Shown: piece after piece, positions 49,073-56,009 of the stretch
Layout: every line of letters starts with the position of its first letter
How positions within the stretch are numbered: the first letter of the stretch is position 1
From: Aulostomus chinensis
Lineage: Eukaryota > Chordata > Actinopteri > Syngnathiformes > Aulostomidae
Assembly: GCA_037954235.1 (NCBI GenBank)
Contig: JBBMOA010000007.1
Location: 30,545,832 to 30,609,831, forward strand
Reading direction: 5' to 3'
DNA length: 64,000 nt
Made by a program: the position numbers and the translations under genes
Notes under the pieces: model-generated
Seen by the model: only the letters and a program-made list of their open reading frames with translations
The model's database searches: none
What the model was told of the DNA's origin: nothing

Positions 49073-51518
49073 CTTCACTTGCACCGGTAAATGATTTCTG
49101 AGACGTAAAATGCAAAGTTAGAAAAGAAAAACTTGCAGCCATGAAAGGAAGTGACATCACGTCCTCCTCAATAAGGCATTTTTGAGAGACGAGAGCCGGG
49201 ACAAGGTCCACGTGCTGGCCTTTCAGCGACCTGCTGTATTTCAGACTTTGCTGTATCTTTAGTGACATCAGCATGGCTGCTCGAAGTGATGTCAGCAGCA
49301 CTTCAGATAACGCCGCCTGACTGTCACCATGGCAACCAGCAGCAGCCGATGAGCAGTGTTCAGGTGTCGCTGGGGGACTATTTTTAGAGCGCCATCCTCA
49401 CTTTCACTCCATCAGCCAGTCACAGCATTGGGTTACGTCCCTCACCTGATCAGAGGCTGACTGACATCACACTCGCCGCCATGTAACCCAACACCGAGAC
49501 GCCGCAGACCTGCGACAGATCTCCATTGTGTCCCAAATGACCCCAGGGTCAGACATTTACTTCCCTGCACGCCTGACTCACACGTCACCAAGTCAAACAG
49601 ACGAGTTGTGCCATCAAATGGAAGTGAGCAGTTGCGCTTCACGGCCACCGTAGACCTGAGAGGGACTCGTAGCCTCGAAGTGGTCTTACAGACAGGAAGC
49701 AAAGCCTGATGGCTGTTTGAAGCTCCTCCCACTGTTTACACCTGGCATCTTGGTCTCTCCTCTGGTGTATGAGGGACAAATCTTGTGTCAAATGATTCGA
49801 AAGGGCCAACATAACGGACGATTTAGACCCTGAATGCCACGACTCCCCCTTTCATGGCTGCTTCTTTCACAAGGCAGGTCTCAGTGAGGGGAGCGTCACA
49901 TGACGAACAAAACCCAGTCAGACCAAAGTCCCAATAGTGACAGGCAGCACGCCCACATGGTGTCATAACAATATCGTCCCAACAGCGGTGTTATCACTCC
50001 CGCTTCGGCGATGATGGATAGATTACATCACGATGTCTGAGGAAGCCAAAGCAGGAACGACGTAAAAACTGATACGTGAGAGGAAACGAGAGTTTTAGTT
50101 TAGCTTCAACATCCTCATGCCATGAACAGCTTTATTGTGTCGGTTCATAACCTAACACGTGATGAAATATCAATATCGTATTGCAAGAATCCGTATCGCC
50201 ATGTATCGCAGTACCGTGTCGCCGCCGGACATTTAGAGATGGGATAAGACGTCCAGCAGCCCCAAGACACAGACACACGGAGGAGCCGGATCACGGAGGA
50301 ATACAACCTGAGAGGACACGTCCGCCGCTCCTGGAGGACCAAGATGAGTGACTGCACCCGGCGTCTCTGACCCCAGACCAGCTCGCCAGCAGGCTGTTTG
50401 AAGCCCTCCTCTCTCCTCACTCCACCGCTGCTTGTCTGCAGATGAATGGCACCGCCACCACTCCAACATCCCAGAATACCCTTCATTAACACTTCAAGGC
50501 CTCATGCTGCTGCATTATGGATCCAATTAAAGGCCGACATCGGCGAGCAGGAAGGAGGCTTTGTGAGTCATCGGGGGGCTGCCGGTTGCCAGGACGGAAA
50601 CGCCACAGTAAACATGTCTGCTGCTAATGGGACCAATTAGAAGTAAGAATCACATTCTGTAAGTTCCTTTTGTCGTTTCTGTGGAGTGAGCGTCATGGCA
50701 ACCAGGCATCTCTCAGGACGCCGCATCTCCTTTTTTTGTCTGTTCCCCAAGTTTCACAGGACAAAATAAAATTGACAAACTTTATTTATTGACCTTCTGA
50801 AGTTCAGTCAATTCCTGTTTCATGTTTATTGGCGTTTTTCACATCAGTGAAGTCATATATAGCCCTGTCTGTCTTTGTCTCTATGGGAGTCAGGTATCGT
50901 CTTCCTGGGTCAGCTATCGTCTTCCTGGGTCAGCTATCGTCGTCCTGAGTCCCGTATCGTCATCCTGAGTCCCGTATTGTCTTCCTGAGCCCCGTATCAT
51001 CTTCCTGAGTCCCCTATCGTCGTCCTGAGTCAGGTATCGTCTTCCTGAGTCCCGTATCGTCGTCCTGAGTCCCCTATCGTCGTCCTGAGTCCCGTATCGT
51101 CGTCCTGAGTCCCGTATCGTCGTCCTGAGTCCCGTATATCTTCCTGAGTCCCGTATCGTTGTCCTGAGTCCCCTATCGTCGTCCTGAGTCCCGTATCGTC
51201 GTCCTGAGTCCCCTATCGTCCCTCTCACAAACAAATCAGGTTCATGAATGTCATCCGTATCTCTCCTGTCAGCTTGTCACACACCCGTGCTTGTCTCCTC
51301 TCAATCATCTGGTGGCGCTGCTCAGGATATGTGACTATGCTGCCACCCGCTGGCTTCATTTGCAGCGAACAACAGCAGCAACCCAACGGCAGCCCACCCC
51401 CCCTGCCTTCCTTGAAAAAAAGTCCAGTCTCAAGTCTGACTGCACCCCCCACAGGACTATTAATAGCAACTGGGCAACAAAGATAGTTCAAGAAATGGGT
51501 CTGTGTAAGTCCTGGCTG

Positions 51519-51580
<62 letters not shown>

Positions 51581-54500
51581 GGTGTTGGTGCGTTGACTGA
51601 CAGTTTAAGCTAATTGATCCCTAACACTGAAGACTGAAGAAAAAATTTAAATTAATGGGATTTTTTTCATTTTCTGCTTTTCCCATCAAATCATCTTGAT
51701 TTCCTCTAAAAAAATTAAGGTAAAATTCAGAACAATTTTTTTTATGGAAAAATGGGAAGAATTTGCCTGCATTTATTACAGTGCCACACTTACAGCTGCA
51801 TCTCCTTCCACCAGCAAGCAACGTCTCTCACGCCACTTCCTACGTAGCAGAGGGATGCAGACTCACTGAGGTGAACGACCATACGACACTCACATGACCT
51901 GCATACAGAAAACCAGCACTGAATAACCTTATCGCCGTGGCAACACACCGAACAAACCATGAATTCATACTTTTTCACCATCATTTTGATGTTATATCAG
52001 TATAATTTTGAGCTTTTCATCCAAATTAAATCAGTCAAATCTACACTGATGACATCACAGCCAAGACACAATGGCCGTGATGATGTCACGACCCTAGACG
52101 CGATGGCTGTGGTGATGTCACGACCCAGACACCACAGCATATCTGAGACTTTCATGGTTACATAGACACGGTGGCAGCGGTGTAATGGGACGCTACATGA
52201 GCAGCCGGGGTGCGTTCCATATTGTAGCTGTGCAAGGAAGCAGAGGAAACTCAGCCACTTTGTTCCGCTAGTCGGTTCATTAAAGCTGGTGACCACCTGA
52301 GGATAAATCCACCCTCTGCTCATGCTAAGGAAGTTAGCATTTCCTTGTTTCTCACTCCAGAGGTGGACACAGGCTGCCCCCTGGTGGTTGGGATGTGAAA
52401 CATGCGGTGCTGGCATGTGGAGCTCGACTAAGCCCATCCTCCTCCGTCTCATCGTCCTCGTCCTCTCGTCCTTCCAGCCCAGCAGATTGGATCTCTCCTC
52501 TGGAGGGAAACGTTCCCACCAGGATGCTAAAAATCAGCGTTTTTAATTAATTGCTCTGCCAATCCATTAACAGCAGCTATAATTAGAGGAGCAGGGAGAT
52601 TAAACTCGCCACCTGACTGAACTTGAGTTTGCACTTGTTACCTTTTGATTCACAGTGGAGACATGGAGCCGAGTCAAGGTCCTCCTCAAATAAAGACACG
52701 ACTTCTCGGAGTCTTTAAAGACGGGTCTTTTTACATCCGGGTTAGGAATGAATAAATCCCAGACAAATAAAGTACAATCTGACATCCAATCAAATCATCT
52801 CCGATTCTTTTGGCCTCACAGACCTGCATGGACACCAGACCAGAGGCACTGGGACACGCAAACACCAACACATGAACCGACACACAGCCAAGTTACTTTC
52901 AGTGTGTATTTGTCTGCTGTTCACATGTACATGGACACACCAACGTACTTCCCTTCCTGTCGTGGTCGTTGGAGTACGACAGCATCGTCAGTCACACAGA
53001 CGTTTTCTGCTAAGCAGGTCAACCAGGAAGCAACCAGTCTGACTTCATGTGCCATTAAAGTGATGCTTCACCCAAAGGGTGTATTTTTACTTCCGAGTAC
53101 TCACAAATAGGAGTATTGAGTTCACTGAGGAATTTTTTCCCTCCTGCATCACTTCTGTGACTCCAGAATGCAGGAAGATCCAGCCACGTGTGTTTAGCAA
53201 GAAGCTAACAGAGCCTGACGCTAACAACCTGCTGAACATGAGAGTGTTTGGCCTTCCACTCTGGCAGAGATGCTGCTTTGTCCTTCCTGTCCCTCCATGT
53301 TGTCCTTCTGTTGTTATTTGCTTGTGTTGTACGCCACCTTGGCCAGGGTTCTGTTGTTGTTCTTGATGCGCTCTATGAATTAGTTTGGATCGGATGAGTA
53401 GGAGGTTTTATTTGAGACTGTTGAAAAGAAGGAAAAACAGGTTGTTGACTAGAAATAAAACCAAAGACTTCCATGTGACCAACTTGCAGCAGCAGATTTA
53501 AGACAAAGTTTCTCAAGGGTTGGATTAAGAGTTCTGACTTGTGTCTGGATGGGACGACGCTTGACAGCCGTTAGCGGTTCTCCTGCTGATCCCTGAAACC
53601 AGCGGCAGCTGTCAAAGGCACGTTTTCTTTGCTAAAATACCAAAACGACATTTATCCTCTGAAAGCTGTAAAAACTCATCAGAATCATCGACGGACATGT
53701 GGAGACGAGCGTTTTACTGCACTGAAGACGTGTTTACAGTCACCTCTGGCTTGTTGCCATGGAGATGCAGGAGTGGCCTGAGCACAGGGGCGCAGGTCTA
53801 AGGGGTGAAGCACATTTCTGTCTCACAGCAGAGACAGAAACCAGCCCACTGCTCTTCTTCTTCATTAGACGTGATGGAGGGCATCCGGCGGTGAGTGCAG
53901 TCCTCCACCAATCAGATGGCACCGATCATCTGCCCAGCAGTGATATTTCACTCTGGACAAAACCACAAACACGACCAGCTCCTCCTCCTCCTCCTCTGCT
54001 AGGAGCATCCACGCTAAAGACGGCGTGCAGGACCACATCATTTGAGACCTTACACAGTAGAAGTAGAACCGGTGTAAAATTCTTCTGTCAATTTCACCTA
54101 CCAAGCTGTGGCTCCGCCCCCTCTAGTGCTATCGATAACCACATGCTTCCTGCATTCCATGTGGAGCTGTCAGCTGTGACGGAGCCTCTGCTCTTTCTGC
54201 AGCGCAGGCTACCTCACGTTCATGACGTCATTGCTAAGGTGGATGCTCCGCCCCTCTCCTGTCACGTCCCGACGTCACAGTCTTCACTACACTAGAACCC
54301 GTTTCTCTGCAGTCTTTAACTTGTGTTCTTTTATAAACTCTCGTCTGTTCTCCTGTTCGCGTCAGAACTAGAATTGGTTTCTTAAATCTAAAGAAGTAGA
54401 AAGTAAAGGCATTTATGCTCAACTATAACAAGTAAAAGTACACATTTCACATAAATATACAAAGTTTACTGCAGTGGGAAAGTCTTTGTACTATATTACT

Positions 54501-55355
54501 CTCTGGTTTTTACTGTGATGATGCAAAGGACCTCTGGTCGCAGACAGGAGAAATCGCACACAGCACAACGGATGTTTGTCCTCATTTGTCTTTGCAGACA
54601 AACATGATGAGGACTCATCTCAGATCTGACCTTTGACCCCATCAGTCTAACCCTTACAAATGAACTGTTCATTTAGACAGGTTTCAGTTGCTTCTTGCTA
54701 AAGTGCTTGTATCCCCCCACGTTTTTTGTAAGTAAATTAATAGTGAAAAAAACGGATCAATAAAAATTGAACCTGGCAAAAACCAGAACCGACGGTCACA
54801 AGACAACTGGGGAGAACTTTTCTGAAACGACAACAGGAAGATCAAACGCCGCTGACGTTGAATGTGTGCTCCAGAACAAAAAGGAGGCGGAGCTCTGGTA
54901 CGCGTCCTTTTTGTTCACCAGCTTTAATTGTTTTAAGTAAGTGCCGCCCCTGAGCCTGAGCCTGAGCCTGATCCTGATCCTGAGCCTGAGCCTGAGCCTG
55001 ATCCTGATCCTGACCGGTCCAGTGAGCACCAGCGGGTAGGGGAGGTGTCAGGCGTCAGGTCAAAGGTCTCGGGCAGCAGCAGAGCAGCTTTCTATCATCT
55101 TTAATTCATGTGGAAAGCGTGAGTGTGAGGCCAGAGGTGAGCAGACACTCACCTCCTGCAGAAGATCCTCAGGCCAGTGAAGGTCCTGGTGGCGTGGGGG
55201 TGGCGTGGGGTAGCAGTGGCAACGGGCGCCGAGGGGGGCACGTCACTGTTGGAAGGTGACGAGGAGGAAGACGAGGCTGCAGGCATGGAGGCGAAAGGTT
55301 CCTCTCTGTCCTGTGGTGGAGGCTGGTCCTCCTGAAGCTGCTGCTGCTGCTCCAT
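17906..55355 (-). CDS. dgkz: dgkz, diacylglycerol kinase zeta, complete; 998-aa (short) and 1255-aa (long) forms
   Basis: DGKZ phosphorylates diacylglycerol to phosphatidic acid, ending DAG signalling at membranes and in the nucleus. First exons are alternative: 55153-55355 (short) or 45636-46609 (long). Common exons, descending: 44619-44718, 44258-44353, 44100-44177, 43967-44023, 43184-43252, 42942-43013, 42588-42704, 42057-42131, 41413-41514, 41067-41149, 40814-40874, 40459-40572, 40246-40386, 39127-39205, 38569-38624, 38403-38465, 38254-38327, 38013-38124, 36504-36703, 35519-35619, 34871-34962, 33808-33877, 33692-33732, 33274-33467, 32879-32971, 32502-32536, 31734-31777, 31526-31646, 22555-22591, 21578-21677, 17906-18022. 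All phases join without a frameshift. Domain order is two C1 domains, a MARCKS-like basic motif, catalytic and accessory kinase domains, ankyrin repeats and a C-terminal ETAV PDZ ligand. The gene lies next to mdk as in mammals. The human forms are about 929 and 1117 aa. Confidence 0.95.
19197..19335 (+). repeat. 33-bp tandem repeat, four copies
   Basis: GGAAGTGGTCAT anchors lie at 19204, 19237, 19270 and 19303, exactly 33 bp apart, each followed by CCTGGTTCCTCC. The last copy is slightly diverged. Frames through it on both strands are spurious. Confidence 0.95.
19655..21100 (+). repeat. 53-bp minisatellite, 27 copies, each with an internal inverted repeat
   Basis: The CTGGTGTTTA anchor occurs from 19681 to 21059, which is 26 steps of exactly 53 bp. 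Each unit has TCCACCAGT, a nine-base spacer (CTGGTGTTT) and ACTGGTGGA, a perfect 9-bp stem in most copies. Variants are limited (CCGGT, CTAGTG, GATTTAG, GATATG). Runs of the GATTTAG form cluster at about 20390-20610 and 20930-21040, which suggests recent block amplification. Confidence 0.96.
21578..22591 (-). CDS. dgkz: dgkz 37-bp micro-exon and second ankyrin exon
   Basis: The exon 22555-22591 gives VPTSHLDVSETQ. Exon 21578-21677 gives GETALHRAASSCQRSICHYL and VEAGASLMKTDMQ, matching human [20 protein letters not shown]. A 540-bp polypyrimidine (gene-sense) repeat begins about 35 bp upstream of the second exon's acceptor. Confidence 0.87.
21715..22250 (+). repeat. Polypurine GAGGA/GCAGGAC-type repeat
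   Basis: An imperfect repeat of GAGGAGGAGCAGGA, GGACGAAGAG and AGGAAGTGGAG blocks, almost pure purine on the plus strand except for single C or T bases. It yields long Glu-rich, Arg/Lys/Ser-rich or Pro-rich frames on both strands, none of which is a credible protein. In gene sense it is a pyrimidine tract just before a dgkz acceptor. Confidence 0.92.
22864..22961. repeat. Inverted pair of 67-bp-repeat fragments (hairpin)
   Basis: The left arm at about 22864-22904 contains CAATGACTGGTAGTGGGTGG. The right arm at about 22923-22961 is its near reverse complement (CACCCACTACCAGCCATTGG minus small differences). Both match the unit of the tandem array at 15640-16105, 7 kb away. Confidence 0.85.
23650..31289 (+). 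repeat. 7.6-kb GATA / GATGATA satellite array in a dgkz intron
   Basis: The array is built almost wholly of GATA tetramers interrupted by GATGATA, GATGGATA, GAAAGATA, GACAGAT and GTTGATAG variants. The middle part shows higher-order structure. GGATAGATAGGTGATAGATG occurs at 26731, 28271 and 29841 (1540 and 1570 bp apart). A GACAGATGG marker occurs at 25946, 27380 and 28909 (1434 and 1529 bp apart). From about 29940 a GATGGATGATAG subtype dominates. Long frames on the minus strand (SIYLS repeats) are artefacts. Confidence 0.98.
31526..32536 (-). CDS. dgkz: dgkz micro-exons and first ankyrin exon
   Basis: Exons 32502-32536 (35 bp), 31734-31777 (44 bp) and 31526-31646. The reading is PSSMTSRDPYK, ETELISCVKTADLTK, then LMELHQQGAELQLQDAEGCT and LLHHSVEASSKEIIKYLIDN. 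The third exon is a clear ankyrin repeat (TLLHHSV matches human TLLHHAV). The two short exons would be missed by frame-only gene finders. Phases fit on both sides. Confidence 0.85.
32765..32808 (+). repeat. (CA)n microsatellite
   Basis: About 22 CA units in a dgkz intron, between the 35-bp micro-exon and the cassette exon. Confidence 0.95.
32879..32971 (-). CDS. dgkz: dgkz symmetric cassette exon (31 codons), not in the human form I recall
   Basis: With acceptor TTTTAG and donor GTAGCA it encodes ARDFQRKRFSSDSSVAEALS and then QSSSSKTALC. It enters and leaves in the same phase (two bases carried over), so skipping keeps the frame. The human zeta form passes directly from SPTPR to SLQGDAA. A basic-then-Ser-rich stretch suggests a regulated phosphorylation module. 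An alternative acceptor 13 bases further in breaks the frame. Confidence 0.65.
33274..35619 (-). CDS. dgkz: dgkz exons between the kinase and ankyrin regions
   Basis: Exons 35519-35619, 34871-34962, 33808-33877, 33692-33732 and 33274-33467 encode QQPVPEKLQIRVNRVSM, YEALHYDKDQLKE, ITIPGDSDLETCRLFIEHLQ, KLSLKWCFLD, ADRFYRIDRAQ and EHLNYVTEISQDELYILDPE. They match the human order. The last exon ends in a Ser/Pro/Thr-rich linker (CSPTTPTSTGTPR). Confidence 0.9.
35995..36168 (+). repeat. 50-bp tandem repeat
   Basis: CGGGAGGTACCAGGTAACAA anchors at 36011, 36061 and 36111 are exactly 50 bp apart, with partial copies on both sides. The unit contains TCCTAGTACCAGGTAA. It lies in a dgkz intron. Confidence 0.93.
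36504..39205 (-). CDS. dgkz: dgkz exons encoding the accessory (DAGKa) domain
   Basis: Exons 39127-39205, 38569-38624, 38403-38465, 38254-38327, 38013-38124 and 36504-36703. Encoded stretches include DVFNNYFSLGFDAHVTL, FNSRFRNKMFYAG, SKDLAKHIKVV, FLNIPRYCAGTVPWGHP, FEPQRHDDGYIEVIGFTMTS and VGGHGERLHQC...MQVDGEPCKL. These follow the human sequence closely, with no break. Confidence 0.93.
36704..38012 (-). other. dgkz: dgkz intron (1.3 kb)
   Basis: Open frames at 37076-37562 on the plus strand have no recognisable domain and lack initiation or splice support. Sequence near 37340-37560 has a transposon-derived look but could not be classed. Confidence 0.4.
38471..38510 (+). repeat. (CA)n with CACG interruptions
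   Basis: A CA/CG dinucleotide run directly beside the acceptor of the dgkz exon 38403-38465. Confidence 0.9.
39332..39747. mobile_element. Non-autonomous hAT-like element, 416 bp
   Basis: The left end reads CAGTGGCTCTCAAACTTT and the right end, reverse-complemented, CAGCGTTTCTCAAAGTGT, an imperfect terminal inverted repeat of hAT type. The 8-bp flanks CTCCACTG (39324-39331) and CTCTACTG (39748-39755) match at 7 of 8 positions, as for a hAT target duplication. It has no transposase frame. The right end is preceded by a 26-bp perfect inverted repeat (39667-39692 and 39717-39742). It sits in a dgkz intron. Confidence 0.75.
39748..40245 (-). other. dgkz: dgkz intron remainder
   Basis: Plain sequence between the hAT-like element and exon 40246-40386. 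Nothing recognised. Confidence 0.5.
40246..41514 (-). CDS. dgkz: dgkz exons encoding the catalytic (DAGKc) domain
   Basis: Exons 41413-41514, 41067-41149, 40814-40874, 40459-40572 and 40246-40386. Motifs are LLVFVNPKSGGNQ, GAKIIQSFMWYLNPRQVFDL, the nucleotide-binding LACGGDGT split at the exon end before VGWIL, and [40 protein letters not shown] comes last. All hallmark catalytic residues appear present. A GAAA run sits in the intron next to the 41149 acceptor. Confidence 0.93.
42057..42131 (-). CDS. dgkz: dgkz exon with MARCKS-like basic motif / NLS
   Basis: The exon encodes SSLKSSKKKKRTSLKCNKSN and then KKAAE. In mammalian DGKZ this stretch is the MARCKS-homologous phosphorylation-site domain, which acts as a nuclear localisation signal turned off by PKC. 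Lys clusters and Ser/Thr targets are kept. The sequence is looser after the KKKKR core than in human. Confidence 0.88.
42546..42583 (+). repeat. (TG)n microsatellite
   Basis: TG run whose end abuts the donor of dgkz exon 42588-42704 (donor 42582-42587). Confidence 0.93.
42588..43252 (-). CDS. dgkz: dgkz exons encoding the second C1 domain
   Basis: Exons 43184-43252, 42942-43013 and 42588-42704 read VRHHWVHRRRQTGRCRQCGK, then GFQQKFSFHSKEIVAISCSW, then YHNKVTCFMLQQIEECCSLG...PPTWILRVRRPQ. The extended cysteine-rich domain typical of DGKs is intact. A TG microsatellite (CA in gene sense) begins a few bases inside the following intron at 42546-42583. Confidence 0.92.
43967..44718 (-). CDS. dgkz: dgkz exons encoding the hinge and first C1 domain
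   Basis: Exons 44619-44718, 44258-44353, 44100-44177 and 43967-44023. The first gives KAIAKSGVQHVSS...STIDWS. The next three give HIWFETSGSGDFCYVGEQYC, then KKCAGCKISVHTMCMEQLEK, then INFRCKPSFREPGSRALRE. This is the atypical first C1 zinc finger of DGKZ with its His/Cys ligands kept. The last exon uses a non-consensus donor, GAG|GTTCGT, chosen because phase and the 19-residue length equal the human exon. Confidence 0.88.
44719..45635 (-). other. dgkz: dgkz intron after the long-form first exon
   Basis: A CA-rich stretch at about 44876-44960 is followed by a unique block at about 44990-45100 with several homeodomain-like ATTA cores and an AGGAAGTG site. No coding exon was recognised. Confidence 0.45.
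45636..46609 (-). CDS. dgkz: dgkz alternative first exon, long isoform (324 codons)
   Basis: It begins MDTFFRRHFKRKE, matching METFFRRHF of the long human DGKZ form. It shares PTGKARRRSS and NPRF and ends ESWSAFLL before donor GTATGT (45630-45635), where human has WSALLAK. Three RRRSS motifs at residues 40-44, 55-59 and 85-89 fit basophilic kinase sites. An acidic EEEEE run lies near residue 130. The exon lies within the first intron of the short form, so it implies its own promoter. An AT-rich satellite starts about 125 bp upstream of the ATG. Confidence 0.88.
46735..47945 (+). repeat. AT-rich minisatellite with TATAAACATCTATAT core
   Basis: More than 30 irregular copies of TGTGTATAAACATCTATAT followed by variable (TA)n/(TG)n, repeating every 20-34 bp. 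It lies immediately upstream of the dgkz long-form first exon. All frames through it are spurious. Confidence 0.95.
50890..51225 (+). repeat. 20-bp minisatellite
   Basis: CGTCCTGAGT anchors at 51061, 51081 and 51101 show a 20-bp period, with unit TATCGTCGTCCTGAGTCCCG. About 17 copies lie between 50890 and 51225, some with CTTCCTGGGT. The minus-strand frame of repeated RDSGRRYGT is an artefact. Confidence 0.94.
51521..51579 (+). repeat. (CA)n microsatellite
   Basis: About 29 uninterrupted CA units. Confidence 0.97.
51968..52145 (+). repeat. Dispersed repeat copy C (GATGATGTCA-type)
   Basis: CACCATCATTTTGATGTTAT is followed by AATCTACACTGATGACATCA, GTGATGATGTCACGACCC and GTGGTGATGTCACGACCC. 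It is related to segments at 4552-4700 and 8308-8375. The class is unknown. Confidence 0.5.
54953..55016 (+). repeat. 6-bp repeat (CCTGAG / ATCCTG)
   Basis: About ten hexamer units in alternating blocks, 135 bp downstream of the dgkz short-form first exon in gene sense. Confidence 0.92.
55153..55355 (-). CDS. dgkz: dgkz first coding exon, short isoform
   Basis: The exon starts MEQQQQLQEDQPPPQDREEP and ends TFTGLRIFCRR before donor GTGAGT (55147-55152), with two bases carried over. The end matches FPGLRLFGHRK of the human 929-aa form, and joining to the common exon gives FCRRKAIAKSG. The start is the first ATG of the frame; CTGCTG repeats flank it. The body is Ser/Pro-rich and probably disordered. 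Confidence 0.85.
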
Positions 55356-55870
55356 GAAGTAACTTCCTGTCTGTCCTCTTCTTCTCTGCTCCTCTCACAG
55401 CTGCTCGGAGGCCAGCAGGGCGCCGGCGGCAGCGTCCCGGCAGCGGCAGCAGGCGGCCATTCTGCAGCAGCAAACTTCAGTCTCTTCTGATCTTGGTGCG
55501 TCTCTCAGGCTTCAGGTTTCACAAGGAAGTTGGAGGTAGCAGGAGGAGGACGGAGGAGGAAGGGGTGGAAGGGGGAGGGAGGGAGGGAGGGGGTTCTAGG
55601 GTCTACACAGGCTTCCTTCCTCCTGCCGCTCGCAGCCTCCTGTCCTCCTCATGGTGATCCAGGACCTTTGCAGGAGGAGCTTCTTTCCACTTTCTGGCCT
55701 CCAGTCGAGTGTCTGAGCAGCTCCACTCTCTCTACTTTTATCTGCCTCTCGGCTCTCTGACTCTCCCCGTCTTTCTCCTCCCTCTGTCCCGCCCACACAG
55801 AGCTTTGTGGCTTCTGATTGGGTGGGGCTGGCAGAGGTGCGCTTTGCCACCTGCTGGTGCATGTGAAATT
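55356..55870 (-). promoter_or_regulatory. dgkz: Probable dgkz short-form promoter / 5' UTR region
   Basis: The sequence upstream of the ATG is GC-rich (about 55400-55470) with CGGCGGCAGC and CCGGCAGCGGCAGC runs. A CT/GA-rich stretch follows, and then a GATTGG (CCAAT box in minus sense) near 55818. The start site cannot be fixed from sequence. Confidence 0.35.
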
Positions 55871-56009
55871 GTGCAGTCTAAAAAAAGAGGAGGAAATGAG
55901 CTAATTTTCTCCTTCCAGAGCTGCAGCAGCCGTCCAGGCTCACCAGACGCCGGCCAGCGGTTCTCCTTCACTCGCCGTTCAAACATGATGTTGAAGTGAT
56001 TGAAGTGAG

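Larger units (their letters stand above)
46610..55152 (-). other. dgkz: dgkz 5' intron of the short form
   Basis: This interval holds the AT-rich satellite (46735-47945), TG and CA runs at 49041-49068 and 51521-51579, and a 20-bp minisatellite at about 50890-51225. A dispersed-repeat copy lies at 51968-52145. Unique blocks at 50478-50640 and 52525-52620 resemble conserved noncoding elements. Many short frames have no recognisable content. Confidence 0.55.

Noticed and set aside
50914..51234. 106-codon minus-strand Arg/Asp/Gly/Thr repeat frame
   Set aside because: It is a translation of the 20-bp minisatellite. A 20-bp period cycles through the three frames, so a 60-bp peptide repeat results by chance.
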